Positions 1-9,426 are shown, counted from the stretch's first letter. The stretch is 64,000 nucleotides of DNA from Opitutaceae bacterium (GCA_041395105.1 JAWLBB010000002.1:682001-746000), one strand, 5' to 3'. The notes: generated from the letters alone by a model not told the origin. A program made the numbers and translations.

Positions 1-1
1 C

Positions 2-1666
2 AAGGATGCCCAGCGCAACCTCAGGGCCCTGCGGACCTACCTCTTCTTCATGCTGGGGGTCATCTTCGTTTTCTCCGTCCTGTTTCACTTCATCATGCAC
101 TACGCGGAGGGGCAGGAGCACTCGTGGTTGACCGGGCTCTACTGGACCCTGACCGTGATGAGCACCCTCGGTTTCGGCGATATCACCTTTCACAGTGATC
201 TCGGTCGGTTGTTCAGCCTCCTTGTCCTGCTTTCCGGCATCATCCTGCTTCTCATCATGCTGCCGTTTGCCTTCATCCGCTACTTCTATGCCCCGTGGCT
301 CGAGGCCCAACTCCACGCCCAGGCTCCACGAAAGGTACCCGCGGACTTCAGGGACCATGTCATCATCTGCCAGCGCGATTCGATCACGCCCGGGCTGACC
401 CGAAGACTCACCTTCAACCGGATTCCCTTCGTCGTCCTCGAGCCCGACCCTACCGTAGCCGCCCGCCTGAACTCTCCCGACTTCCGGGTGGTTACCGGAG
501 AGATCGACCACCGGGACACCTACGAGAACCTGCGGGTTGACTCCGCCCGCCTCGTCTTTGCCAATGCCGAGGACACGACCAACACCAACATCACGCTGAC
601 CGTCCGCAGCGTCAGCCAGCAGGCTCCCATCCTCGCCCTGGCCGAGGAGGAGGCCTCCATCGACATCTTTGAACTCAGCGGTGCCAATGAAACGCTGCCG
701 CTGAAGAGGCGACTCGGTGAGCAGCTCGCCTCACGGCTCAGTGTCGGAATCGGCACCGCGCATGTCGTCGGCTCATTCAAGGATCTCAAGATCGTTGAGT
801 TCCTTGTCCACCACACTCCGCTGGCCGGAAAGACCCTCAAAGAAACCCGCCTCCGGCAGGAAACCGGGATCAATGTGGTGGCGGTCTGGCAACAGGGCCA
901 GCTGATGCCCGTCGGTCCTGATCTGAAGCTGGAGAACACCATGGTGCCGGTCGCTGTCGGGACCCACGACCAGGTCGAGCGCCTCAACCAATTGCTGGGA
1001 TCGGCACCCAATCGACCTCAGAAACCCGTCATGGTGATCGGGATGGGCAAAGTGGGAATATCAACCGCCCACGCCCTCAAGAAACTCGGGATCCGCGTGC
1101 ACCTGGTCGAAAAGGACGAACGTCTCCGTCGTCAACTTGAAGGTCAGTTCGATCATGTCGTCTTTGGGGACGCCGCCGATCTTCAGATCCTCGAGAAAGC
1201 CGGTATCCACGACGTCGGGGCGGTCGCCCTCACCACCAACAGCGATGCGGTCAACATCCACCTCACCGTCTACTGCCGGCGCCTGCAACCCGACCTGAAC
1301 ATCGTCACCCGGGTGACGAAGGAGCGCAACGTCGAGGCGATCTACCGCGCCGGGGCGGACTTCGTGCAGAGCTATGCCTCTCTCGGTCGGGAGTTCATCA
1401 TGGCCCTGCTTCTCAATCGTGAACCGATCATGGTCGGGGAAGGCGCCGATTTCTTTTCAGTCGATGTCCCACCCCGTCTCGTCGGTTCGAGCCTGGCGGA
1501 CAGTCAGATCGGCGCCCAGACCGGATTGATCGTCATCGCGATCGAAACGGATTCCCAGACCCTGACCAATCCCCACCCGGCCACCCGACTGGAAAAGGAC
1601 GCCCGCCTCGTGATGCTCGGCACCAACGCCCAACGCAGCCGGTTCCTCGAGGCGTTTGAGAAATAG
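2..1666 (+). CDS. Potassium channel / TrkA-type protein with pore and two RCK domains (5' end outside window)
   Basis: The frame is open from the window edge, so the N-terminus is missing; the ATG at 50 lies inside the first visible membrane helix and is probably not the start. The visible part has an inner helix, a pore loop with a TLGFGD selectivity filter (around 175-190) and a second helix. Two RCK modules follow, each with a TrkA_N Rossmann part and a TrkA_C part. The second Rossmann domain (about 1024-1420) keeps an intact glycine motif, GMGKVG. The first (about 350-640) has ICQRDSITPG instead, so it may not bind nucleotide normally. The protein likely forms a ligand-gated K+ channel in the inner membrane. 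The family is certain; the exact ligand is not. Confidence 0.9.
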   Translation, partial: KDAQRNLRALRTYLFFMLGVIFVFSVLFHFIMHYAEGQEHSWLTGLYWTLTVMSTLGFGDITFHSDLGRLFSLLVLLSGIILLLIMLPFAFIRYFYAPWLEAQLHAQAPRKVPADFRDHVIICQRDSITPGLTRRLTFNRIPFVVLEPDPTVAARLNSPDFRVVTGEIDHRDTYENLRVDSARLVFANAEDTTNTNITLTVRSVSQQAPILALAEEEASIDIFELSGANETLPLKRRLGEQLASRLSVGIGTAHVVGSFKDLKIVEFLVHHTPLAGKTLKETRLRQETGINVVAVWQQGQLMPVGPDLKLENTMVPVAVGTHDQVERLNQLLGSAPNRPQKPVMVIGMGKVGISTAHALKKLGIRVHLVEKDERLRRQLEGQFDHVVFGDAADLQILEKAGIHDVGAVALTTNSDAVNIHLTVYCRRLQPDLNIVTRVTKERNVEAIYRAGADFVQSYASLGREFIMALLLNREPIMVGEGADFFSVDVPPRLVGSSLADSQIGAQTGLIVIAIETDSQTLTNPHPATRLEKDARLVMLGTNAQRSRFLEAFEK

Positions 1667-1752
1667 CAGGCAACCGGGCCGATCAATCCGGCCGCCGGAG
1701 CGGATGCGCAACCCGATGAAACAGTCCCGGGGACAACAGTTGATCGGGCGCC

Positions 1753-1822
1753 AAAACAAACCGTAGCATGGACGGGTTTGTTTTCCTGCTGAAAACAAAA
1801 CGTAGGATGCTACGTTTTGTTT
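1753..1822. terminator. Double hairpin between convergent genes, likely bidirectional terminator
   Basis: Two adjacent inverted repeats lie between the converging channel and metallo-hydrolase genes. The second is a perfect 13-bp stem (1793-1805 with 1810-1822) around the loop GATG, ending in CGTTTTGTTT. The first (1753-1764 with 1772-1784) is nearly the same, with one bulged C. The left arms are near copies of each other: an 18-nt unit at 1753-1770 recurs at 1792-1809 with two mismatches. Both strands give T-rich 3' arms, which suits termination from either side. A short palindromic repeat element is the alternative. The rest of 1667-1890 shows no gene. Confidence 0.6.
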
Positions 1823-1890
1823 GGTTTGTCACGGACCCCAAAGGGGTCAACGTTCAGTTCTCAGTTTCCGGATTCAGGCGACTCCTTTCC

Positions 1891-3285
1891 CTAAATCGCG
1901 ATCGAGTCGTTCAGCTTCGGCAGGACCGCATCGATCCCGTAACGCTCCTTGATCTTCGCGGCGAGAGCGTGCCTCGGGTCTTCTTCTCCGTGGGTCAGGA
2001 CCAGTTTCGGATTTGATCCCGCCAGGGCCCCAAACCACTCGACCAGCTCGGTCTGTCCCGCATGCGCACTGAAACCGTTGAGGGTGTGAACGGAAGCTTT
2101 GACCGCGATGTCTTCACCGAAAATCCGAACCTTGCTCGAGCCGTCGACCAGCTGCCTTCCGAGGGTTCGTCGGGCCTGGTAACCCACGATGACGACGGAG
2201 GTTTCCGGTCGCCACAGATTCTGTTTCAGATGGTGAAGAATCCGGCCGGCCGTGCACATCCCCGACCCGGCCAGGATCAGGAGGGGGCCCTTCATCTTGT
2301 TGACGGCGCGTGATTCATCGGCGGATACCGTGAATTGCACATGCCGGTCAAAGAATTCCCGAAGAACGCCTTCATCGCGCAAGGCCATGGTTTCTTCATC
2401 GAAAAGCTCCGCGTGGTCTCGATAGATCCGCGTCGCCTCCGTCGCCATCGGGCTGTCCACAATCACCGGGAAGGGTTTGATCTCACCCGATTTGAAGAGG
2501 ATGGCGAGGTAGTAAAGCAGCTGCTGAACCCGGCCGACCGCAAAGGCCGGCACCAGGATCTTCCCCCCACCGGCCACGGCCTGAACGATGATCGTCCGCG
2601 CCTCCTCCAGAGTGGCATCGAGCGCCTTGTGCTCCCGATCCCCGTAGGTCGACTCCAGAAAGACCAGGTCCGCCTGCCGGAACGGCTCCGCATCCTTGAG
2701 CAGCGCAGCACCCTTCGGTCCGATATCGCCGGAAAAGACAACGACCCTGGTCCCTTTGCGCTCCGCGACCCTCAGCCGGAGACTCACGGATCCCAGCATG
2801 TGCCCGGCTTCCTGACCGGTCACCAGGACACCGGGTGCCACCTGAGTTTCCTTGTCATAGGGCAAGGGCCGCATCAAGCGAAGCGTCGCCTCGGCATCCT
2901 CGGCCGTGTAGAGAGGATCAAGCGGCTCGAGACCCGCCCGTTTCCGCTTCCGGTTCGTCCGCTCGAGATCGCCGGACTGGATCCGGGCCGAATCCCGCAG
3001 GATGAGTCCGGCCATCTCGATCGTCGCTTCGGTCGCAAAGATGTGCCCCTTGAAGCCATGGCGGGCCAGGAGGGGCAGGCGACCGACATGATCGAGGTGC
3101 CCGTGAGTCAGGACCACCGCATCGAGCGGTCGATTGAGGATGCGCGCCGGAAGTCGGTTGAGCCGGTCATCTTCGCGCCCGCCCTGAAACATGCCGAAGT
3201 CGACAAGGACCGATGCTTGGTCGGAGCGGACCAGGTAAGCGGATCCGGTCACGTCGCCGGCCGCTCCATGGATGGATATCCTCAT
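1891..3285 (-). CDS. Beta-CASP metallo-beta-lactamase-fold RNase-like hydrolase
   Basis: This 464-residue protein has the MBL metal motif HGHLDH (His61, His63, Asp65, His66), then SGDIG and the FLESTYGDR block. It also has the beta-CASP/CPSF features GSGMCTAGRI, SAHAGQ and a late THGE histidine. This family includes CPSF73-like RNA endonucleases/exonucleases and stand-alone bacterial YhcF/Ysh1-like hydrolases, so RNA processing is the likely role, in the cytoplasm with two zinc ions. Its ATG overlaps the stop of the upstream LOG gene by ATGA, so the two are co-translated. The start at MRISIHGAAGDVTGS is supported by homology of the first strand. No defects seen. Confidence 0.9.
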   Translation of the reverse strand: MRISIHGAAGDVTGSAYLVRSDQASVLVDFGMFQGGREDDRLNRLPARILNRPLDAVVLTHGHLDHVGRLPLLARHGFKGHIFATEATIEMAGLILRDSARIQSGDLERTNRKRKRAGLEPLDPLYTAEDAEATLRLMRPLPYDKETQVAPGVLVTGQEAGHMLGSVSLRLRVAERKGTRVVVFSGDIGPKGAALLKDAEPFRQADLVFLESTYGDREHKALDATLEEARTIIVQAVAGGGKILVPAFAVGRVQQLLYYLAILFKSGEIKPFPVIVDSPMATEATRIYRDHAELFDEETMALRDEGVLREFFDRHVQFTVSADESRAVNKMKGPLLILAGSGMCTAGRILHHLKQNLWRPETSVVIVGYQARRTLGRQLVDGSSKVRIFGEDIAVKASVHTLNGFSAHAGQTELVEWFGALAGSNPKLVLTHGEEDPRHALAAKIKERYGIDAVLPKLNDSIAI

Positions 3286-4028
3286 TTTATCCCGTTCTTT
3301 TCGCGGTGATTGGTCGGAAGAACGAACTCCTTGATGTGACGGACGGCGCGATCAGCCGAATCCGTCACGATGAAGAGATCGCGGTCCTCCGGACTGATCG
3401 TCCCGTTGCGAATGAGGGATTTGTCGATGAAATCCATCATGGGCGCCCAGAATCGCCGGCCCATCAGGACGACCGGAAAATGCTGGATCTTCCCTGTCTG
3501 CATCAGGGTGAGCGTCTCAAAGATCTCGTCCAGGGTGCCAAACCCTCCGGGCAGCACCACAAAGGCGACCGAGTATTTGACCAACATGACCTTGCGGACG
3601 AAGAAGTGATCGAACTCGATGAACTCGTCGAGATAGGGATTCGGACTCTGTTCATGCGGAAGCTTGATATTGCAGCCGACACTCGGTCCGCGTCCATCCC
3701 GCGCACCCCGATTGGCCGCTTCCATGATACCGGGTCCGCCTCCGGTCATCACGGTGAAACCCGTCTCAGCCAGGCGACGACCCACCTGTCGGGCCATCTT
3801 GTACTGGGGCGATGTCGGCCTAAACCGGGCCGATCCGAAGACGGTCACGCAAGGGGTGACGAAATTCAAGGTCTCGACGCCGTGGAGGTATTCGAGGAAG
3901 ACACGGACCGCGCTGTCCAGGTCGGCCGCCCGATCGCGCTTGCCTGAAAGGAAACTCTTCTCGACATCACCAATTCGCGCCAGGAGAGCCGGAGTCGCGC
4001 TCGCGGCATTCACTTTTCGTTTCTTCAT
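3282..4028 (-). CDS. LOG family protein (TIGR00730-type, Rossmann fold)
   Basis: A 248-residue LOG/lysine-decarboxylase-like protein. It shows the GGGPGIMEAANRGA motif and the signature PGGFGTLDE, which in LOG enzymes forms the nucleotide-binding catalytic site that splits AMP/cytokinin riboside monophosphates into base and ribose 5-phosphate. The start at 4028 (MKKRKVNAA) is preferred; an upstream in-frame start at 4109 would add a tail not expected in the family. The stop overlaps the start of the beta-CASP hydrolase gene by ATGA. Whether this protein acts on AMP or another nucleotide cannot be read from the sequence. Confidence 0.88.
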   Translation of the reverse strand: MKKRKVNAASATPALLARIGDVEKSFLSGKRDRAADLDSAVRVFLEYLHGVETLNFVTPCVTVFGSARFRPTSPQYKMARQVGRRLAETGFTVMTGGGPGIMEAANRGARDGRGPSVGCNIKLPHEQSPNPYLDEFIEFDHFFVRKVMLVKYSVAFVVLPGGFGTLDEIFETLTLMQTGKIQHFPVVLMGRRFWAPMMDFIDKSLIRNGTISPEDRDLFIVTDSADRAVRHIKEFVLPTNHREKNGIK

Positions 4029-4280
4029 GGATGGAGGGGATATGGGGGACATCCGCCGGGGATGGCGGTTCCCGCGAGTGTCAACTGCGGAAGGTTGCGG
4101 AACGATCATGCGTCCGGCGATCGAAAAACCGGATCAGCCGGGGCGCCTGTCCGAAACCACTCTCCAGTCATCGTCAAGAGATCACCCGAGCTGAAGACGA
4201 GACACCTGATTCCCACAATCGATTGAGAGAAAGCAGAGATCGCACTTGCCAGATCCATCAAGTGAACATATGTTTACCAT

Positions 4281-4790
4281 ATGGCTGCATCCATCCCAGA
4301 GCCTGGCAGGTCAGTGGACGAACGGGCGGCGCCTTACCACTCGGGTCGCCAGGGCTCGATCCGGGCCATCCAGCGGGGCGCGGCGGAGCTCAGGCAGCGC
4401 CTTATGCATACCGGTAGACTGTCGCCGGAATCGGCCGCTCATCTGAGAGCCGGCGATGTCGACCTGGACCGTCTTCAGGTTCAGTTTCGGGACTTCGACG
4501 GCACCGTCATCGGCAGATTCTCGATCGATCCGTCAGTCGCGCACGCCCTCCGTCTCCATCTGGCCGCCATCCGGCTCAACTACGAGCGGGACCGCATTCA
4601 GGGCATGGCGGGGGTCTGGGTGCCCCCGGCCATCCGGGCGACGGAGCCTGACGCTGGAGAATCCTGGTCGTGGTTCTGGCTCTTCCCTGCCCGTCACGTC
4701 GTGCCCGACCCCGCGAGCGGTCGACCGTGGCGCCCGGCCGGCGCGGTTCCCGGTCCCCAGCCGGCTACCGTTCCCGGAATACGACTCTGA
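4281..4790 (+). pseudogene. Integron integrase (IntI-like) remnant, catalytically dead fragment
   Basis: This 169-codon frame resembles the middle of integron integrases. Residues 36-62 match the patch around the first catalytic Arg and the LR..DVDL strand. Residues 108-136 match the IntI-specific extra segment that ends in a SW.WFW.FP motif (here ESWSWFWLFP), followed by DP.SG. The N-terminal SAM-like domain is absent. The Arg of the TGMR motif aligns to a different residue (HTGRLSPES), the catalytic Lys region is unrecognisable, and the protein ends before the HxxR, His and Tyr box. It cannot recombine DNA as encoded. It sits between the LOG gene and a sulfatase. I saw no attC site or cassette array near it. 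The reading frame is still open, so a co-opted fragment is possible. Confidence 0.65.
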
Positions 4791-4857
4791 CCCGTGGCGG
4801 TCCGGATCGCGATTTTGGTTCACCTTACCCGTCCCGTAATCAAGGTTATCGGGACAC

Positions 4858-6381
4858 ATGAAGTCCGACCAGACCGGCCGTCCCAACATCCTGTTCATCA
4901 CCAGCGATCAGCAGCACTGGAATACCCTCGGGTGCCGCAACCCCGAGATCCAGACACCCCACCTCGACCGACTCGCCGCCCGCGGTACACTCTTCAAGCG
5001 GGCCTACTGCCCGAACCCGACCTGCACCCCCACCCGTTCGTCCATCATCACCGGCCAATATCCCAGTCAGCACGGGGCCTGGTCGCTCGGGACCAAACTG
5101 CCCGAAACCGCTGTCACCGTCGGCCGGATCCTGTCCGACGCCGGCTACGAAACCGCCCTGATCGGCAAGGCCCACTTTCAACCGCTCAGATCCACCGAGG
5201 ACTACCCTTCGCTCGAGGCCTATCCCGTCCTCCAGGACCTCGATTTCTGGCGGGGATTCCACGGCCCGTTCTACGGTTTTGATCATGTTGAGCTGGCCCG
5301 CAATCACGCCGACGAAGCCCATGTCGGCCAACATTACGCCCTCTGGATGGAATCCAAAGGCTGCACAGACTGGAGGAAATACTATCAGCCTCCTACCGGA
5401 ACCACCCCCGCACAACGCCACCACTGGAACATACCGGAGGAACTCCACTACAATACCTGGATCACCGAGCGGACGATCGAGCGGCTCAAGGGATACGCGG
5501 GCGGCGACCAACCGTTTCTGCTCTGGGCCAGTTACTTCGACCCGCATCCGCCCTATATCGCTCCCGAACCCTGGGACCGGATGTATGACCCCTCCAGGGT
5601 GACTGTCCCCCGGGTCACCCCGGGGGAACACGCGAAGAACCCACCGCACTTCCAGATGACCCAGGAGCCTTCGCCCGATTTCTCGGCCTGGGAGGAACCG
5701 GAAGGCAGGGCCATGCATGGATTCGGCTCCCACCTTCAGGATCGCGATTCCCTCGCTAAGGACATCGCCACCTACTACGGGATGATCAGCCTGATGGACA
5801 AAGGGGTCGGGCGGATACTCGAGGCACTCGAAGCCAACGGACAGGCCGACAACACTCTGATCGTCTTCACCTCAGACCATGGCCACTTCTTCGGCCACCA
5901 CGGACTCAATGCCAAGGGCGCCTTTCATTATGAGGATCTCGTCCGGGTTCCCTTCCTTGTTTCCTGGCCCGGTCATGTGCCCGCAGGCCGTGAATCGGAT
6001 GCCCTCCAGAGCCTCGTCGATCTGCCGACCTCCTTTCTCGCCCTGGCCGGAATTGAAAAACCCCGGACCATGGTGGGGCTCGACCAATCTCCGGTCTGGC
6101 TGGGACAGACCGAATCGGTCCGTGACCACGCCATCGTGGAAAACCGCCACCAGCCCACGACCATCCACGTCAAAACCTACATCGACGCCCGCCATAAACT
6201 CACCGTCTACTACAATCGGGATTACGGCGAACTCTTCGACCTGCAAAACGACCCCGGCGAGATCCACAACCTCTGGGACGAACCCGAATCCCGCGAACTC
6301 AAGGCCGAGCTGACCCGCAAGCTCCTTTTCGCCGAGATGGGGAAAGAACCTCTCTGGATGCCCCGGATCTGGCACGCTTGA
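4858..6381 (+). CDS. Sulfatase (arylsulfatase family S1)
   Basis: A 507-residue sulfatase. The N-terminal NILFITSDQQ strand supplies metal ligands. The CTPTR motif (Cys56-Arg60) is the CxPxR site that is oxidised to formylglycine by a maturase, and FTSDHGHFFG provides the late metal Asp/His. It hydrolyses sulfate esters, most likely on sulfated polysaccharide fragments or small organic sulfates. No signal peptide precedes the catalytic domain, so it appears cytoplasmic as started here. A weak AAGG lies about 13 nt before the ATG. It is followed by an exported protein gene 97 nt downstream on the same strand, so one transcript is likely. Confidence 0.92.
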   Translation: MKSDQTGRPNILFITSDQQHWNTLGCRNPEIQTPHLDRLAARGTLFKRAYCPNPTCTPTRSSIITGQYPSQHGAWSLGTKLPETAVTVGRILSDAGYETALIGKAHFQPLRSTEDYPSLEAYPVLQDLDFWRGFHGPFYGFDHVELARNHADEAHVGQHYALWMESKGCTDWRKYYQPPTGTTPAQRHHWNIPEELHYNTWITERTIERLKGYAGGDQPFLLWASYFDPHPPYIAPEPWDRMYDPSRVTVPRVTPGEHAKNPPHFQMTQEPSPDFSAWEEPEGRAMHGFGSHLQDRDSLAKDIATYYGMISLMDKGVGRILEALEANGQADNTLIVFTSDHGHFFGHHGLNAKGAFHYEDLVRVPFLVSWPGHVPAGRESDALQSLVDLPTSFLALAGIEKPRTMVGLDQSPVWLGQTESVRDHAIVENRHQPTTIHVKTYIDARHKLTVYYNRDYGELFDLQNDPGEIHNLWDEPESRELKAELTRKLLFAEMGKEPLWMPRIWHA

Positions 6382-6478
6382 ACCCGGAGCGCGGACGTAT
6401 TCGAAATCCGTCGGGTTGCCAAAGGCGTCCGGATCGGATGCCCTCCGTTGAGTTCCTTCAACTCCGACCCCGATCACC

Positions 6479-8425
6479 ATGTTCTTATCCGTGACATCCC
6501 TCCGGTTTCTGACCTGCACGGCTCTTCTTGCCGCCGGCCCGGTCTACGCCTCCAGCCAGATCGACCTCTCCCAACCGCCCGAGCCCACTGCGCTCACCCT
6601 CAATTCGCGGGAACGCCAGCTGGCCCTCCATGAGCGACAGGCCCGCGTCATCGACGATTTCCTCGAGTTGACCGATGCCGGGGACCTGGACAAGGGCAGC
6701 CTTCACCAGATCGCCGCCTGTCTGGCTGCCGGGCAGAAGGTCGAATGGGCCCGCCAACGTCTCAAGCGGCTGAACGAGTCTCCCAGTGGCGCCATGTTCT
6801 GGATGTACCCGATGGTCCTGACCATGAAGGCGGGCGCGGCCAACCTGAATGAGGAGGACTGGGCCGGAATCCGCCAGGCCTGGAAGACCTACTTCCCCTA
6901 CCGCGGCGATACCGAGAATCATTGGCTGATGTACTACTCGAGCCTGTTTCTCGCGGCGGAGACCTGGCCCGATCTTCCCGGCGAGGAATGGTACAACGGG
7001 AAATCATCGGCGGAAAACCGCGATGAGGCCAAGGAATACATCCTCAACTGGATGGACATCACCACCTCGTATGGGCAAGGCGAATACGATTCACCCAATT
7101 ACATCGACACCTACGTGGCACCGATGGGCCTGCTTGCCGCCTATGCCCGCGACGCCGACCTGCGTCAGCGCGCCGCCATGATGCTCGACTATGTCATCCT
7201 GGATTACGCGGTCGAAGACCTCGACGGACTCTATGGCGGAGCCCACAGCCGGGTCTACCCGAAGCATGTCATGCAGCCGTCGCTCGCTCCAGCCAGCCAG
7301 ATCGGCTGGCTGCTCTTCAACCAGGGTGAATACCAGCGAGGTGGCGGCATTCTGCTCATGGCGCTCATCGGCTATGAGCCGCCCGGCATCCTCTACCGGA
7401 TCGCCCACGATCGTTCCGTTCCCTATGAGCACCGGGAACTCAAGCGCACCCGCTGGCGGATGCGTCACGCCGGTCCCGACGCCTTTACCGTCGGCCTGAA
7501 CAAGACGGTCCCGGTCTACAAATACAGTTATGTGACGAGCGATTATCTGCTTGGATCGAGCCAGGGCGGCCTGCTCCAACCCATCCAGCAGCAGACCTGG
7601 AGTCTTCTCTGGTCCGAGAAGGAACACCTTGGAGTCTCCAATACGTTCTTCGCCCTCCATCCCTACCATTCACCGCTCGAAGGCACCATGTACTTCGGAG
7701 CCGACTGGGACACGGTGACCGATCTGATCGCCCGCTCCAAGGTCGACTACAACTCTCCGGACAAGCTCAAGGGCGGGTCACCCTACGAACAGGTCTTCCA
7801 GCACAAATCGGCGCTCATCGCCCTTTACGACATTCCGATCGGAACCGATTTCCCCTTCATCACCACCTTTTTCTCACGCGACCTGACCGAGGTTGATGAG
7901 GATGAATCCGGATGGATCTTCGCCCGTGGCGGACCTTGCTTCATCGCTTACCGTCCCTTTGCGTCCGGAGAATGGAAACCCGCCGCCTGGACCGGCCTGC
8001 TCGCCGGAGGTGCCGGTGCCTGGATCAGCTCCGGATTCGACGAATGGGGTGAAGGCCACCAATGCCTGGTCAGCGAAAGCCCGAAGAATGGGTATATTGT
8101 CCAGGTGGCTTCGGCCTCGAGCTTCGACAGCTTCGAGTCCTTCAAGGACGCAGTTCGCGACCTCCCGGTCTCCTTCTCCATCGAGGGCTCCCTTGCGGCG
8201 GACTTCATCTCTCTCGACGGCGACCGGATCGAAGCCCGTTATGGCATGGCGCCCGTCCTCAACGGCATTCCCGTCGACTTTTCCAGTTGGAAGCTCTTCG
8301 ACGGGCCCTTCGCCCAGTCCGAACGGGAAAGCCGGAAAATCCTCATCCGTCACGGCCCGGAAACGCTCAAACTGGACTTCGTCACCGGAGCCGTGGAATC
8401 CACTGTCAGCCCTGCCACCCGATGA
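6479..8425 (+). CDS. Exported protein of unknown function, large helical N-terminal region
   Basis: A 648-residue protein with a clear signal peptide (hydrophobic residues 8-23, probable cut after VYA). The first two thirds are rich in Trp, Tyr and helices, reminiscent of (alpha/alpha) toroid polysaccharide-processing enzymes. The last third looks like beta-structure, with a Gly/Trp-rich stretch near WKPAAWTGLLAGGAGAW. I do not recognise a specific family or catalytic motif. Context argues for carbohydrate work outside the cytoplasm: a sulfatase lies upstream, and an Asp-box exported protein overlaps its stop by ATGA (8422-8425). A heparinase- or lyase-like activity is a guess only. Confidence 0.7.
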   Translation: MFLSVTSLRFLTCTALLAAGPVYASSQIDLSQPPEPTALTLNSRERQLALHERQARVIDDFLELTDAGDLDKGSLHQIAACLAAGQKVEWARQRLKRLNESPSGAMFWMYPMVLTMKAGAANLNEEDWAGIRQAWKTYFPYRGDTENHWLMYYSSLFLAAETWPDLPGEEWYNGKSSAENRDEAKEYILNWMDITTSYGQGEYDSPNYIDTYVAPMGLLAAYARDADLRQRAAMMLDYVILDYAVEDLDGLYGGAHSRVYPKHVMQPSLAPASQIGWLLFNQGEYQRGGGILLMALIGYEPPGILYRIAHDRSVPYEHRELKRTRWRMRHAGPDAFTVGLNKTVPVYKYSYVTSDYLLGSSQGGLLQPIQQQTWSLLWSEKEHLGVSNTFFALHPYHSPLEGTMYFGADWDTVTDLIARSKVDYNSPDKLKGGSPYEQVFQHKSALIALYDIPIGTDFPFITTFFSRDLTEVDEDESGWIFARGGPCFIAYRPFASGEWKPAAWTGLLAGGAGAWISSGFDEWGEGHQCLVSESPKNGYIVQVASASSFDSFESFKDAVRDLPVSFSIEGSLAADFISLDGDRIEARYGMAPVLNGIPVDFSSWKLFDGPFAQSERESRKILIRHGPETLKLDFVTGAVESTVSPATR

Positions 8426-9426
8426 AAACACTCTGCTTCCTTGTCCTCACCGCCCTCACCCTTGTCACCCAGGCCGGGCGGACCGCCCCGAGTCCCCATC
8501 TCTTCGCAGCCGCCGCCATGACCAAGGCTCAGAAGAACTCGTCCATCCCGACCGACTCCGGTGTGTTTCTCCGGACCGACGATGGAGAATGGGTCGCCTT
8601 CGGCCCCAAGATTCAGGCAGTCAGCAGCGCGACAGTCGACCCTTCGAACCCGCAAATCATTTTCCTGGCCTGCGGCAACGGTATCATCCGGTCCCGCGAT
8701 GGGGGCGTTTCCTGGCGTCTCGTGACCGGTTGGAAGGTCAGCGATGTCACCGCCATCGTCATCGATCCGATCGATGGCAATCGGGTCTACGCCTCGACCG
8801 GTTGGGGCCTCTGGAAATCCGACGACGGCGGCGACACCTGGAACCCGGCGGACAATGGCCTGACCGAGACCTTTTCGAAAACCCTCGTCCTCGATGCCAT
8901 TCAACCTGAGAGGCTGCTCGCCGGAACGGCGGGCGGCCTCTATGTCTCGAACGATCGCGCCGAAACCTGGACCCGAATCACGGATGTGCCGCCCACCCAC
9001 ATCCTTCGGCTCCGCCGGGGAGTGGCCGATCCCAAGGTCTGGCTGGCAGTGACCGAAGGGCATGGCGCCTGGATCTCCCACGATGACGGAGCGACCTGGG
9101 CCTCCACCGCTTCGTCCCTCGCCGAGGCCAACCTCTATGGGGCCGCCGTCGATCCGACGGACTCTCTCCATCTCGCAGTAGCCGGTTGGGGCGTTGGCAC
9201 CTGGGTTTCCACCGACGGAGGATCCACCTGGATCGACCGGACGGCTGGTTTGCCCACTCCAAACGTGTTCTCCCTGACATTTGATCCGACCAGGCCCAAT
9301 CGCCTGTGGTCCTCCACCTTCGAGGAAGGCACCTTCTACTCTGATGACTTCGGAAAGACCTGGAACGACGGAGGTCTCGAGGGCGCGCTGGTCAACGACA
9401 GCGGGTTCATCAATCTCGACCCGTGA
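8422..9426 (+). CDS. Exported BNR/Asp-box beta-propeller protein
   Basis: 334 residues starting at the ATG that overlaps the previous stop (ATGA). A signal peptide (MKTLCFLVLTALTLVTQAG) is followed by six Asp-box repeats of the SxDxGxTW type: SRDGGVSW, SDDGGDTW, SNDRAETW, SHDDGATW, STDGGSTW and SDDFGKTW, spaced about 43-50 residues. This is the pattern of sialidase/sortilin/YCF48-like propellers. No sialidase arginine triad is obvious, so binding rather than hydrolysis is possible. Translational coupling to the upstream exported protein implies a shared complex or pathway. A downstream small gene begins at GTGA over its own stop. Confidence 0.85.
   Translation: MKTLCFLVLTALTLVTQAGRTAPSPHLFAAAAMTKAQKNSSIPTDSGVFLRTDDGEWVAFGPKIQAVSSATVDPSNPQIIFLACGNGIIRSRDGGVSWRLVTGWKVSDVTAIVIDPIDGNRVYASTGWGLWKSDDGGDTWNPADNGLTETFSKTLVLDAIQPERLLAGTAGGLYVSNDRAETWTRITDVPPTHILRLRRGVADPKVWLAVTEGHGAWISHDDGATWASTASSLAEANLYGAAVDPTDSLHLAVAGWGVGTWVSTDGGSTWIDRTAGLPTPNVFSLTFDPTRPNRLWSSTFEEGTFYSDDFGKTWNDGGLEGALVNDSGFINLDP

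Noticed and set aside
4269..4286. Inverted CATATG pair near the start of the integrase remnant as an attI site
   Set aside because: The 6-bp repeats around TTTAC are too short, and no integron core site sequence is visible.
4031..4446. Additional short plus-strand frames near the integrase remnant
   Set aside because: They overlap the LOG gene or the remnant in other frames and show no integrase N-terminal domain or other homology.
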